A stretch of DNA of 64,000 bases, from assembly GCA_904419285.1 (NCBI GenBank), contig CAJFQZ010000006.1, positions 122,218 through 186,217 on the forward strand, given 5' to 3'. The notes below the pieces were generated by a model. It did not search any database. It saw only the letters and a program-made list of their open reading frames with translations, and was not told where the DNA came from. The DNA comes from Lachnospiraceae bacterium UBA1818 (GTDB lineage Bacteria; Bacillota; Clostridia; Lachnospirales; Lachnospiraceae). Shown here piece by piece: positions 1 through 8,071 of the stretch. Each line of letters starts with the position of its first letter. The first letter of the stretch is position 1. The position numbers and the translations under genes were made by a program.

Positions 1-1
1 C

Positions 2-439
2 TCCGGGCTGTTTTCCGGAAAGTCATACAATCTTGACAGCCTGACAGTAGGTACGACGGAGGACCCGACCGTGTCTAGGATGACGATCGCCACTGTCAGC
101 GATGACGAGACTTTTGAGCAGATCAAGAAGCAGCTCAACCGTATGGTAGAGGTCATCAAGGTCATTGATTTTACAGATATTTTTGTCAGGATGAAAGAGA
201 TCTTGTATGTCAAGGTGTTTAAGTGTACGCCGGAGGACAAGGTCGAGGTGTTCCAGATCGCTGAGACGTTCAAGGCGAAGGTCATCGACTACGGGAGGGA
301 CAGCGTCCTGGTAGAATTCGTCCAGACGGCGACAAAGAATGATGCAGTCGTAAAGCTGATGAAGGAAGAGTTCCGCACGATCGAGGTCGTCAGAGGCGGA
401 AGCGTCGGGATCGAGTCCATCAGTATGATGGAGAGGTAA
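2..439 (+). CDS. ilvN: Acetolactate synthase small (regulatory) subunit, 5' end outside window
   Basis: Regulatory subunit of acetohydroxyacid synthase, the first common step of valine, leucine and isoleucine synthesis; it binds valine and stimulates the large subunit in the cytoplasm. The frame is open from base 2, reading SGKSYNLDSLTVGTTEDPT and then SRMTI, which matches the end of the N-terminal ACT domain of IlvH/IlvN. A GTG inside it at 71 could be called a start, but the conserved residues upstream argue that the gene begins before the window. The rest is the C-terminal domain typical of the family. The gene ends with TAA at 437-439. ilvE follows 140 bases later behind its own promoter. 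Confidence 0.93.
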   Translation, partial: SGLFSGKSYNLDSLTVGTTEDPTVSRMTIATVSDDETFEQIKKQLNRMVEVIKVIDFTDIFVRMKEILYVKVFKCTPEDKVEVFQIAETFKAKVIDYGRDSVLVEFVQTATKNDAVVKLMKEEFRTIEVVRGGSVGIESISMMER

Positions 440-497
440 GGTAAGACGGAGAAAAACCGGCCGGAAGAGGTTCAAACATAAAAAACAGAGCGCACTC

Positions 498-526
498 TTG
501 ATTTTTCTTAATTATAGTATTATAAT
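498..526 (+). promoter_or_regulatory. Sigma-A promoter for ilvE
   Basis: TTGATT at 498-503 and TATAAT at 521-526 are separated by exactly 17 bases, a strong vegetative promoter about 50 bases ahead of the ilvE start. No T-box or other leader fits in the short 5' UTR, so ilvE looks transcribed independently of ilvN without amino-acid attenuation. Confidence 0.8.
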
Positions 527-578
527 GGCACCGTAGAAATTTAAGGAACTGCCAGGGCAGAAGAATGGAGGAGTTACA

Positions 579-1604
579 ATGGAGAAGAAAAACATTGACT
601 GGGAGAATCTCGGTTTCGGTTACATACCTACAGACAAAAGATATGTGGCAAATTATAAAGACGGTAAATGGGATGAGGGAGCGCTGATCGATGATCCGAA
701 TATCGTGATGAACGAGTGTGCCGGCGTTCTTCAGTATGCCCAGACTGTTTTTGAGGGTATGAAGGCGTATACGACTGAGGACGGACACATTGTAACCTTC
801 CGTCCTGACCTGAACGCATCACGTATGGTGGATTCTGCAAAACGTCTGGAGATGCCGGTGTTCCCGGAGGACCGTTTTGTTGATGCGGTGGTACAGACAG
901 TAAAAGCAAACGCAGCGTACGTTCCGCCTTACGGATCGGGAGCAACCCTGTATATCAGACCGTATATGTTCGGTATCAATCCGGTCATCGGCGTGAAACC
1001 GGCAGACGAGTATCAGTTCAGAGTGTTTACGACACCTGTGGGACCGTACTTCAAGGGCGGCGTGAAGCCGATTACGATCTGTGTTTCAGACTTCGACCGT
1101 GCGGCGCCGCATGGAACAGGACATATCAAGGCCGGTCTGAACTATGCGATGAGCCTTCATGCGATCGTGACAGCACATGCGAACGGATTTGATGAGAACA
1201 TGTACCTTGACTCTGCAACAAGAACAAAGGTCGAGGAGACAGGCGGAGCCAACTTCCTGTTTGTGACAAAGGACAACAAGATCGTGACACCGCACTCTAC
1301 GACGATCCTTCCGTCCATCACAAGAAGGTCGCTGATGTATGTGGCTGAGCATTATCTCGGACTTGAAGTTGAAGAGAGAGACGTTTACTTCGATGAAGTG
1401 AAAGACTTCGCAGAGTGCGGACTCTGCGGTACGGCAGCAGTTATCTCACCAGTTGGAAAAGTCGTGAACCACGGCGAAGAGATCTGTTTCCCGAGCGGAA
1501 TGGAAAAGATGGGACCGGTAACTCAGAAGCTGTACGATACACTGACAGGAATCCAGATGGGCCGTATCGAGGCACCGGAGGGATGGCTGAAAGTCATCGA
1601 GTAG
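579..1604 (+). CDS. ilvE: Branched-chain-amino-acid aminotransferase
   Basis: PLP-dependent fold-type IV transaminase that exchanges the amino group between glutamate and the branched-chain 2-oxo acids; last step of Val, Leu and Ile synthesis. The 341-residue length fits the longer (BCAT type II) branch. The PLP lysine is most likely Lys184 in a GHIKAGLNY segment, and the EETGGANFLFV and CGTAAVISPVG segments are typical of the phosphate-binding part of the site. GGAGGAG at 567-573 lies 5 bases before the ATG. It lies just downstream of ilvN, and a bidirectional terminator separates it from mgtE. Confidence 0.96.
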   Translation: MEKKNIDWENLGFGYIPTDKRYVANYKDGKWDEGALIDDPNIVMNECAGVLQYAQTVFEGMKAYTTEDGHIVTFRPDLNASRMVDSAKRLEMPVFPEDRFVDAVVQTVKANAAYVPPYGSGATLYIRPYMFGINPVIGVKPADEYQFRVFTTPVGPYFKGGVKPITICVSDFDRAAPHGTGHIKAGLNYAMSLHAIVTAHANGFDENMYLDSATRTKVEETGGANFLFVTKDNKIVTPHSTTILPSITRRSLMYVAEHYLGLEVEERDVYFDEVKDFAECGLCGTAAVISPVGKVVNHGEEICFPSGMEKMGPVTQKLYDTLTGIQMGRIEAPEGWLKVIE

Positions 1605-1653
1605 CAGGAAATCTGCAGGAGAAGAATCTGCAGAGAAATCTTATAAAATACAG

Positions 1654-1701
1654 AAAAAGGAAACGGCTGCGGGAAATAATTCCCACCGCCGTTTCCTTTT
1701 T
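1654..1701. terminator. Bidirectional terminator between ilvE and mgtE
   Basis: GGAAACGGC (starting 1659) pairs with GCCGTTTCC, extended by GCGGG/CCC(A)C. An A run lies on the left and a TTTTT run on the right (1697-1701), so the hairpin can end transcripts from ilvE on + and mgtE on -. Confidence 0.8.
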
Positions 1702-1705
1702 ATGC

Positions 1706-3037
1706 TCATAAGTTGAAAAGCTTGGTCGCGATATTGAAGTAGATCAAGATCGAGAAGATGTCCACCAGTGTCGTGATCAGAGGGGAGGCCATGATCGCCG
1801 GATCAAGGTGCACCCTGCTGGCAAGGAGCGGAAGCATACATCCGATCAGTTTCGACATGATGACTGTCCCGATCAGGGACAGCGCGATGACGAGCGCAAG
1901 ATTAAAATCATCGTACTGTATCATAATGCGGATTCCGTTGGTCACTGCCAGGACCGCGCCTACGATCAGCGAGATGCGGAACTCTTTAAAGATCACCCGG
2001 AAGATATCCCGGAAATGGATCTGGGAGAGAGCGATTCCACGGATGATCAGAGTGGAGCTCTGTGAGCCGCAGTTTCCGCCCGTGTCCATCAGCATTGGGA
2101 TGAACGAGACGAGAAGGGGAATCGCTGCAAATGCGTTTTCATATTTTGTGATGATCGTCCCTGTTATGATAGAGGTGAACATCAGGATGAGCAGCCAGGG
2201 GATCCTGTTCTTCGCGTGCGTAAAGACCGAAGTATCGAAATAGGTCTTTTCACTGGGGTTGATGGCAGCCATTTTCGTGATATCCTCGGTCGCCTCATCG
2301 ACCATGACATCCATCGCGTCATCAAAGGTGACGATACCGACCATATAGTCTTCTTCATCGAGGACAGGCAGCGCGATCAGATCGTATTTGGTAAAGAGTT
2401 TCGCAACCTCCTCCTGGTCTGTGTGGGTGCGCACAAAGATGAGTTCCGTCTCCATCAGTTCTTCGATGCGCATATTGTCGTCGCTTGTCATCAGCTCTTT
2501 TGCTGAGACAGTACCGACCAGTTTTCTCTGCTCCGTCACATAGCAGGTATAGATCGTCTCTTTATGTATCCCGGTCTTTTTGATATGAGCCATGGACTGT
2601 GCCACGGTCATGTCTCTGCGCAGGCTCACATACTCGGTCGTCATGATACTGCCTGCGCTGTCGTCCGGGTAGTTCAGAAGTTCATTGATCTTGACCCGGT
2701 CATCCGGTGAGACAGCGTCCAGGATCCGGCTGACAAGATTGGCGGGAAGCTCTTCCAGGATGTCCACTGTATCGTCCATATAGAGGTCATCCAGCAGTTC
2801 TTTCAGCTCTTTCTCTGTGAAGATCTCGACCAGATAGGACTGCATAGAGCCGTCCATGTTGGCAAACACTTCCGCAGCCTTGTCTTTCGGGATCAGACGA
2901 AATGCAAGCGCAAGCTCTTTATCGTCTAATTCGGAGAGCAGTGAGGCTATGTCCACTTCGTTCATTACATCCAAAATACTCCTCACAGCTTTGAACTGGC
3001 GCTGCTGGAGAAGTTTTACAAAAATATCCTTGTTCAT
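1706..3037 (-). CDS. mgtE: Magnesium transporter MgtE
   Basis: Homodimeric Mg2+ channel of the cytoplasmic membrane. Domain order in the 443-residue protein is an N-terminal superhelical MgtE_N domain (about 1-125, rich in acidic residues that sense cytosolic Mg), a tandem CBS pair (about 130-255) and a C-terminal five-helix membrane part (about 280-443) with the conserved GNCGSQSSTLIIRG pore region. Ribosome site AGAGAGGG lies 7 bases ahead of the ATG at 3037. Control is by an M-box riboswitch and terminator upstream, so transcription should rise when Mg is low. A short out-of-frame ORF with a better ribosome site overlaps the start. Confidence 0.96.
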   Translation of the reverse strand: MNKDIFVKLLQQRQFKAVRSILDVMNEVDIASLLSELDDKELALAFRLIPKDKAAEVFANMDGSMQSYLVEIFTEKELKELLDDLYMDDTVDILEELPANLVSRILDAVSPDDRVKINELLNYPDDSAGSIMTTEYVSLRRDMTVAQSMAHIKKTGIHKETIYTCYVTEQRKLVGTVSAKELMTSDDNMRIEELMETELIFVRTHTDQEEVAKLFTKYDLIALPVLDEEDYMVGIVTFDDAMDVMVDEATEDITKMAAINPSEKTYFDTSVFTHAKNRIPWLLILMFTSIITGTIITKYENAFAAIPLLVSFIPMLMDTGGNCGSQSSTLIIRGIALSQIHFRDIFRVIFKEFRISLIVGAVLAVTNGIRIMIQYDDFNLALVIALSLIGTVIMSKLIGCMLPLLASRVHLDPAIMASPLITTLVDIFSILIYFNIATKLFNL

Positions 3038-3107
3038 GATAATACCCTCTCTTTATGTGATTTTTTCCTTTTAAGCCGCACAAGTGATAACTGGCGCCAG
3101 AGTCCAT
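2922..3107 (-). CDS. Possible leader ORF overlapping the mgtE start, 62 codons
   Basis: On the minus strand AAAAAAGGAGGTGAGG is followed at ideal spacing by an ATG at 3107. This ORF runs in a different frame from mgtE (70 bases between starts) and would end 115 bases inside mgtE. The predicted peptide starts MDSGASYHLCGLKG and is not recognised; past the overlap its sequence is set by mgtE in another frame, so only the first about 24 codons could be free to evolve. It may be a regulatory leader peptide rather than a functional protein. Neither translation nor function is shown. Confidence 0.35.
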
Positions 3108-3190
3108 AACCTCACCTCCTTTTTTCATATAAATTATCCGGTACGGGCAGAGTCCTTTCCTGTGCAGGCTTCTCTGAGAGAAGCGCAATG

Positions 3191-3227
3191 AAAAAGACCC
3201 CGTCAATGCCTGAACAATGACAGAGTC
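3191..3227 (-). terminator. Riboswitch-controlled terminator ahead of mgtE
   Basis: On the minus strand GACTCTGTCA pairs fully (with three G-U pairs) with TGACGGGGTC across a 12-base loop and is followed by TTTTT. It lies about 30 bases past the end of the M-box aptamer, the expected place for a Mg-dependent intrinsic terminator. A second small hairpin (GCTTCTC/GAGAAGC, 3168-3184) follows. Confidence 0.8.
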
Positions 3228-3254
3228 CGCGCGGAATTCTTCCACAAAAAGCAA

Positions 3255-3415
3255 ATGCACCGTTCAAGCTTTAGTATCACAGGGCATATCAATTGCATTA
3301 GGCAGCGCCTTCACGACGCGGCCTGCTGACCAACACTTTGTGTCTCCACAATCTCGCGGCAGCAATCTTCGGGATAGACCCAATCCCTGTGGTAACCTCA
3401 CCTACCGAAATGATG
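3255..3415 (-). promoter_or_regulatory. M-box (ykoK-type) magnesium riboswitch
   Basis: Read on the minus strand this leader has the conserved blocks of the M-box in order: GGTAGGTGAGGTTACC, then GATTGCTGCCGC, then GGTCAGCAGGCC, then GGCGCTGCC, and finally GTGATACTAAAGCTTGAACG. High Mg2+ compacts such RNAs and favours the downstream terminator. The gene behind it is mgtE, one of the known targets of the class. Boundaries are approximate. Confidence 0.88.
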
Positions 3416-3433
3416 TATTCTTTTTACGTGAAT

Positions 3434-3462
3434 ATTGTAGTTCAGGAAAATGGCTGTGTCAA
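3434..3462 (-). promoter_or_regulatory. Sigma-A promoter for the M-box/mgtE transcript
   Basis: On the minus strand TTGACA (3457-3462) and TACAAT (3434-3439) are 17 bases apart, close to the sigma-A consensus, and sit just upstream of the riboswitch. Together with the leader features this accounts for the 3038-3462 stretch, which has no standard gene. Confidence 0.85.
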
Positions 3463-3515
3463 GAGGAAATATCGACCCAAACTGATGGATGACAGATGAT
3501 TTTCGCAGAGGAATC

Positions 3516-3524
3516 TGCTATAAT
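3516..3524 (+). promoter_or_regulatory. Extended -10 promoter for the dipeptidase gene
   Basis: TG-C-TATAAT (TATAAT 3519-3524) forms an extended -10 element about 58 bases ahead of the start codon; only a weak -35 match lies 17 bases further up. Confidence 0.55.
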
Positions 3525-3581
3525 CGTATGGTGGGATCGAAAAATGGTTCCAATAACAATTATGGAAAAGAGGATCAGATC

Positions 3582-5039
3582 ATGGAGTATAAGATCACGG
3601 GTTATAAACCTGAAAAATTATTTCACTTTTTTGAAGAGATCAGCGCGATCCCGAGAGGGTCGGGAAACGAGCAGGGAATCAGTGATTTCCTGGTTAAATT
3701 TGCACAGGACAGAGGCCTCTGGGTCTATCAGGATGAGGCGCACAATGTGATCATCAAAAAGGGCGGAAGCAAGGGCGCTGAGGATCGTCCGGCTGTCATG
3801 CTCCAGGGACATCTTGACATGGTGTGCGAGAAAGTCGCAGGGGTAGAGCATGACTTTGAGAAGGAAGGAATCGACCTTGTAGTGAAGGACGGCGTTCTCA
3901 CAGCAAACGGGACAACGCTCGGTTCAGACAACGGCGTGGCGGTCGCTCTCATGATGATGGTGCTGGATGACGAGGATATCGTGCATCCGCCGGTGGAGTG
4001 TGTATTTACGACAGAAGAAGAAGTGGGACTCAACGGAGCGAGAGCTCTTGACAAGTCTCAGATCTCGGCGCGCACGATGATCAATATGGATTCCGAGGAA
4101 GAAGGAATGGCGACCATCAGCTGCGCGGGCGGACTCCGAATCGAATGTACAAGACCAGTCACCAGGGAGACTGCTGAGGGAACACTGCTGTCGATCGAGA
4201 TCTCAGGACTCAAGGGAGGACACTCCGGAACGGATATTGATAAAGAGCGTCAGAATGCGATCCGCGTGATGGCGAGAGTGATCTATCAGCTTATGAAAAA
4301 TACGAATGGAAAACTTGTCTCCTTCGACGGCGGAAACAAGGACAACGCCATTCCGAGAGAGTGCTCTGCTTCTTTGATCTATGCGGATGCGGAAGAAGCG
4401 AAAAAGGCAGAAGAGCTGGCATGCAGCCTTGCTGAGACACTGGCAGACGAGAGCATGCCTTACGAGGAGAATTTTGCATGCGAGATCACTTCTGAAGAAG
4501 GAAGGACAGCAGATGCGATTCCGGCGGAAGATGCAAAGGCGTTTGTCACAGCGATGTATCTGGCACCGAACGGTGTACAGAGCCGGAACATGAAGCTGGA
4601 CGGCTTCATCGTTACTTCTGTCAATATGGGCGTTGTACGTTCTGAGGCGGATAAGCTTGTGCTCGTCTTCTCACCGCGCTCTTCTGTGGCGTCTCTTCAG
4701 GAGGAGATGAAGGAAAGGATCGGACTTCTGGCAGACACCTTCGGATTCACTGCCGATTTCAGCGGAGAATATCCGGGATGGAGCTACAGAGAAGTTTCTC
4801 CGATCCGGGAAGTGTTCTGCGAGAGCTACCGGGAGCTGTTTGGAGAGGAGCTTAAGACAGAGGCGCTTCACGCCGGACTGGAATGCGGCCTGTTCTCAGA
4901 TGCGATCCCGGGACTGGATGCGATCGCAGTGGGACCGACACTGAACAATGTCCATACTCCCGAAGAGAATCTTCCGCTGGATTCTTTCGAGAGATTTTAT
5001 GAGCTGCTGAAAGATGTGCTCAGAAGACTGGCTGAATAA
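3582..5039 (+). CDS. pepD: Aminoacyl-histidine dipeptidase, M20 family (PepD-like)
   Basis: Cytoplasmic di-zinc dipeptidase of the PepD (Xaa-His, beta-Ala-His) branch of M20; it splits small peptides imported by the cell. The frame is open further upstream, but the start taken here (MEYKITG) is the one that follows a ribosome site (AGAGGA) and gives 485 residues, the usual PepD length. Metal-site motifs are visible: GHLDMVCE, TLGSDNGVA, TTEEEVGLNGA, MDSEEE and, near the C-terminus, a His in NNVHTPEE. The GGHSGTDI segment belongs to the dimerisation domain. The gene stands alone, with the OPT peptide transporter a few kilobases away. Confidence 0.92.
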   Translation: MEYKITGYKPEKLFHFFEEISAIPRGSGNEQGISDFLVKFAQDRGLWVYQDEAHNVIIKKGGSKGAEDRPAVMLQGHLDMVCEKVAGVEHDFEKEGIDLVVKDGVLTANGTTLGSDNGVAVALMMMVLDDEDIVHPPVECVFTTEEEVGLNGARALDKSQISARTMINMDSEEEGMATISCAGGLRIECTRPVTRETAEGTLLSIEISGLKGGHSGTDIDKERQNAIRVMARVIYQLMKNTNGKLVSFDGGNKDNAIPRECSASLIYADAEEAKKAEELACSLAETLADESMPYEENFACEITSEEGRTADAIPAEDAKAFVTAMYLAPNGVQSRNMKLDGFIVTSVNMGVVRSEADKLVLVFSPRSSVASLQEEMKERIGLLADTFGFTADFSGEYPGWSYREVSPIREVFCESYRELFGEELKTEALHAGLECGLFSDAIPGLDAIAVGPTLNNVHTPEENLPLDSFERFYELLKDVLRRLAE

Positions 5040-5120
5040 TAAAGACAGCTGTCTGCACTGCTGTATTCAGGAACAGAAAGATGCGGCGGTCAGGTGCGGA
5101 CAGTGAACAAAAAAGAAAAG

Positions 5121-5175
5121 GAGTCCGCTTTATCAGGCACAGCCCTGGGCTGTATTCATCTGATAAAGCGGACTC
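5121..5175 (-). terminator. Terminator for the PqqD-like pair, long perfect stem
   Basis: GAGTCCGCTTTATCAG (5121-5136) and its exact complement (5160-5175) form a 16-bp stem. On the minus strand it is followed by CCTTTTCTTTTTTG, so it mainly ends the operon at 5176-5876; it also lies after the dipeptidase gene on the plus strand. Confidence 0.75.
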
Positions 5176-5532
5176 TTATCTGTTTAACCGGTATACGGTC
5201 CTGCCGTCCAGTTTTTCTTCCTTCACGATCCTCTGCTTTACCATATAGGGGAGGATGGAATCGAGAAATTTTTTTGCATCGGTCACGGCGATCTGCTCTC
5301 GGCTGAAAGGCTGTTTTGCAGTCAGTCCGCTCACGACCGGCTCCAGATCATTCCGTGTCATCGCTCCGTTTTTTCGGAGCGCTTTTTTGATTTTTGAGAC
5401 TCCCTTAGCGGAGAGCATGTTTGACAGATCCTGCTGCTGCCGCATGGAGCGCCAAAGTCCCCATGCATAGATAACTGCGGTGACAAGGGCAAACAGCAGT
5501 ACATACGGGATATAGTGAAGTATTACCTGCAT
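5176..5532 (-). CDS. Small membrane-anchored protein of unknown function
   Basis: 118 residues. One hydrophobic helix (about 5-24) is followed by a soluble basic domain of about 90 residues that looks helical with a final beta-turn (EEKLDGRTVYRLNR), the look of a winged-helix fold, though no DNA-binding residues can be assigned. It overlaps the end of the PqqD-like gene by 10 bases, so the two are translationally coupled and probably act together. No recognised function. Confidence 0.8.
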   Translation of the reverse strand: MQVILHYIPYVLLFALVTAVIYAWGLWRSMRQQQDLSNMLSAKGVSKIKKALRKNGAMTRNDLEPVVSGLTAKQPFSREQIAVTDAKKFLDSILPYMVKQRIVKEEKLDGRTVYRLNR

Positions 5533-5876
5533 TTTTCTCCTTTCCAGCGGATCAGATGATTGTCATGGAGGATCTCAAGAAATTTGATGAGCCGTGAAAG
5601 AGATTTCTCCATGCCCGGGAATTTTTCTTCCAGTTTCTTTGAAAGCTGATGTACATCGCTGACATCGTCAATGATGAGCCAGACGAAGCTGCCGTAGGTG
5701 TCCAGACGGATATCGCTCACCCTTGGGCGGTGGAAAAACCGCTGGGCGATCCTGTGATAGAAGCCTTTCCACTCGATCTCTACGGTGACGATCCCATCGC
5801 TGTCCGCGTGATACTGGACCTCAGGATTTTTTACGGGAACATAATCCAGATAGTTCTTTGACTGTTTGGCTTTCAT
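5523..5876 (-). CDS. PqqD-like (RRE-fold) protein
   Basis: 117 residues resembling the PqqD family, a small winged-helix fold that binds leader peptides in RiPP and PQQ maturation. The pattern DIRLDTYGSFVWLIIDD followed by a helical stretch ending KFLEILHDNHLIRW is the PqqD core. No radical SAM enzyme, precursor peptide or peptidase is seen beside it, so this is probably the stand-alone form found in many Firmicutes, whose partner is unknown. It is co-transcribed with the membrane-anchored protein downstream. Confidence 0.75.
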   Translation of the reverse strand: MKAKQSKNYLDYVPVKNPEVQYHADSDGIVTVEIEWKGFYHRIAQRFFHRPRVSDIRLDTYGSFVWLIIDDVSDVHQLSKKLEEKFPGMEKSLSRLIKFLEILHDNHLIRWKGEKCR

Positions 5877-5994
5877 TTATGTGCCGGGTCCTCCTTTCGA
5901 ACTCGCGCGCCGGCGGAGCTTTCTGCCGGCTTTCCGGTGAATATGGCATCTTCTGCCAATGTTTTTTATCCTCTATACTTTATCCTATAAAGAA

Positions 5995-6017
5995 GCAGCC
6001 TGCAAGCAGCAGGCTGC
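5995..6017 (-). terminator. Likely terminator of the OPT transporter gene
   Basis: GCAGCCTGC and GCAGGCTGC form a 9-bp stem with a 5-base loop. On the minus strand it is followed by TTCTTTAT, a weak U run, 30 bases past the transporter stop. Confidence 0.6.
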
Positions 6018-6046
6018 AACTAAATGCTGAAAAAACGTTAATTTTA

Positions 6047-7927
6047 TTATTTTTCTTTCTTCATACACACTCTGAACAGATAAGCCAGAAGCAGGATGAA
6101 GATGATAAGGCTTACAAACTGCGGGAGCGGCACCTCCAGTAATTTGATCCTGTCCGCTGCTCCAACAACGGCAAGGACTGCAAGGATGATTCCCATGATA
6201 CCTTCTCCGGCAATGAGTCCGGAGGTGAAGAGTACACCGCGGTCTCCGCGCGCCTTCTTTTCTGCGTCGCTTCCCTTGATCTTCTCAACGATGAAGCGGA
6301 CAGCACCGCCTGCCATGATACCTGCACTTAAGCTGAACGGCAGATACATACCGACTGCAAAAGGCATGACCGGAACTTTCAGGATCTCCGCTACAACTGC
6401 CACGAACACACCGATCAGGATCAGTGCCCACGGAAGGTTCGCATCCATGATACCCTCAACAAGAAGTTTCATCATGGTAGCCTGTGCTGCCGGGATCTTA
6501 TCGGTTCCGTAGCCCCATGCCTCGTTCAGAAGATAGAGCACGAATCCGATCGCCGCAGCAGAGACGACTACACCGAGCATTTCACCGATCTGCTGTTTCT
6601 TCGGTGTTGCGCCTACGATAAATCCGGTCTTTAAGTCCTGGGAAGTATCACCGGCGATAGCAGCCACGATACAGATGATGCCTCCGATCGCGATCGCGCC
6701 GACCATACCTGTTGTGCCGTCAGCTCCGGTCACTTTCAGAAGCAGCGTCGCGATGATGAGTGTCGCGATCGCCATACCGGATACCGGGTTGTTGGAAGAA
6801 CCGATCAGTCCTACCATACGAGAGGAAACGGATGCAAAGAAGAATCCGAAGACCACGATGATAAGAGCGCCGATCGGATTGACCGGGAAGGTAGGCACAA
6901 GCCAGATCAGGACTACGATCACCAGCATCATCACCAGCAGAAGAGGCATCGGAAGATCCTGCTGTGTACGCAGTACATTAGTATTGGCATGCTTCTTGGA
7001 CATGCTCTTCATTGCCTGTTTAAAGGTACGGATGATAAGCGGGAAAGTCTTGATCAGACTGATCACACCGCCCGCAGCCACCGCGCCGGCACCGATATAT
7101 TTAATATAACTTCCCCACAGATCGCTGGGAGCCATGGAAGAGATCGGATCAGTTCCCGGGAAGATAACGGCGTCTCCGCCGAACAGCGCGATCGCCGGCA
7201 TGAGTACGAACCAGCTTAAAGTACCACCCGCCAGCATGTAGCTGGAGATCTTCGGTCCGCAGATAAATCCTACGCCTGCGAGAGACGGAAGTACCTGGAT
7301 ACCGATCTGGGATCCTGCAAAGCCCTTGAAAGCATAGCCGATCTCGCTTGGGAACACGTTGAATCCGTCAGCGATGAGTTTATACACGGCTGCGATACCG
7401 AGACCTTTGAAGACAGATCCCGCTTTGCTTCCGCCTTCCTCACCTGCGAGGAGGACTTCCGCACATGCAGTACCTTCCGGGAAGGGAAGAGTCCCGTGCT
7501 CCTCAACGATCAGTGCCTGGCGGAGCGGAACCATGAAGCAGACTCCCAGGATACCGCCGAACAGTGCGATGAGGAAAATTGTCAGGATGCTTGGAAATTC
7601 GATTCTTCCTTCCTCAGCCCATAAGAATAATGCAGGCAGAGTGAAGATCGCGCCTGCCGCGAGTGACTCTCCGGCAGAACCGATCGTCTGTACCATGTTG
7701 TTCTCGAGAATTGAATCTCTGCGGAGAATGATACGGATGATACCCATCGAGAGAACAGCAGCCGGGATTGACGCTGATACGGTCATTCCGACGAGCAGTC
7801 CGAGGTAAGCATTCGCCGCGCCGAATACGATGGCGAGGATACAGCCGATCAGGACAGAAGTGACTGTAAATTCCGGGACGATCTTGTCCGCCGGAATATA
7901 CGGTTTGAACTCGTTCTTGTTGTCCAT
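6047..7927 (-). CDS. Oligopeptide transporter, OPT family
   Basis: Integral membrane transporter of 626 residues with about 14-16 hydrophobic helices, of the prokaryotic OPT family (annotated in relatives as an OPT/YSL-type transporter). The N-terminal EFTVTSVLIGCILAIVFGAANAYLGL segment and the GDTSQDLKTGFIVGATPKKQQ loop are family hallmarks. It probably imports oligopeptides or metal-ligand complexes by proton symport; the substrate cannot be read from the sequence. Single-gene unit, with AAAGGA 11 bases ahead of the ATG. Confidence 0.92.
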   Translation of the reverse strand: MDNKNEFKPYIPADKIVPEFTVTSVLIGCILAIVFGAANAYLGLLVGMTVSASIPAAVLSMGIIRIILRRDSILENNMVQTIGSAGESLAAGAIFTLPALFLWAEEGRIEFPSILTIFLIALFGGILGVCFMVPLRQALIVEEHGTLPFPEGTACAEVLLAGEEGGSKAGSVFKGLGIAAVYKLIADGFNVFPSEIGYAFKGFAGSQIGIQVLPSLAGVGFICGPKISSYMLAGGTLSWFVLMPAIALFGGDAVIFPGTDPISSMAPSDLWGSYIKYIGAGAVAAGGVISLIKTFPLIIRTFKQAMKSMSKKHANTNVLRTQQDLPMPLLLVMMLVIVVLIWLVPTFPVNPIGALIIVVFGFFFASVSSRMVGLIGSSNNPVSGMAIATLIIATLLLKVTGADGTTGMVGAIAIGGIICIVAAIAGDTSQDLKTGFIVGATPKKQQIGEMLGVVVSAAAIGFVLYLLNEAWGYGTDKIPAAQATMMKLLVEGIMDANLPWALILIGVFVAVVAEILKVPVMPFAVGMYLPFSLSAGIMAGGAVRFIVEKIKGSDAEKKARGDRGVLFTSGLIAGEGIMGIILAVLAVVGAADRIKLLEVPLPQFVSLIIFILLLAYLFRVCMKKEK

Positions 7928-7980
7928 TGAACTTTCATTCCTTTCTTTTGTTTTTAACGTTTTTTTAACACAGCCTTAGA

Positions 7981-7989
7981 ATTATACCA
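7981..7989 (-). promoter_or_regulatory. Extended -10 promoter for the OPT transporter
   Basis: On the minus strand TG-G-TATAAT makes an extended -10 element about 55 bases ahead of the start; the -35 is poor. Confidence 0.5.
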
Positions 7990-8071
7990 TTAAGTGTGGG
8001 GAAAAGGAAGTAAAAAAATCTACAATTCAGTGGAATAATGTGTTAAACTTTGGGGGTATGGAGGAATTCAG

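Noticed and set aside
3489-3581. Upstream extension of the dipeptidase
   Set aside because: It crosses the -10 element and lacks a ribosome site; the MEYKITG start fits the family.
5121-5175. Transposon end or attenuator
   Set aside because: The long stem with a U run on the minus strand directly after the operon stop is fully explained as a terminator.
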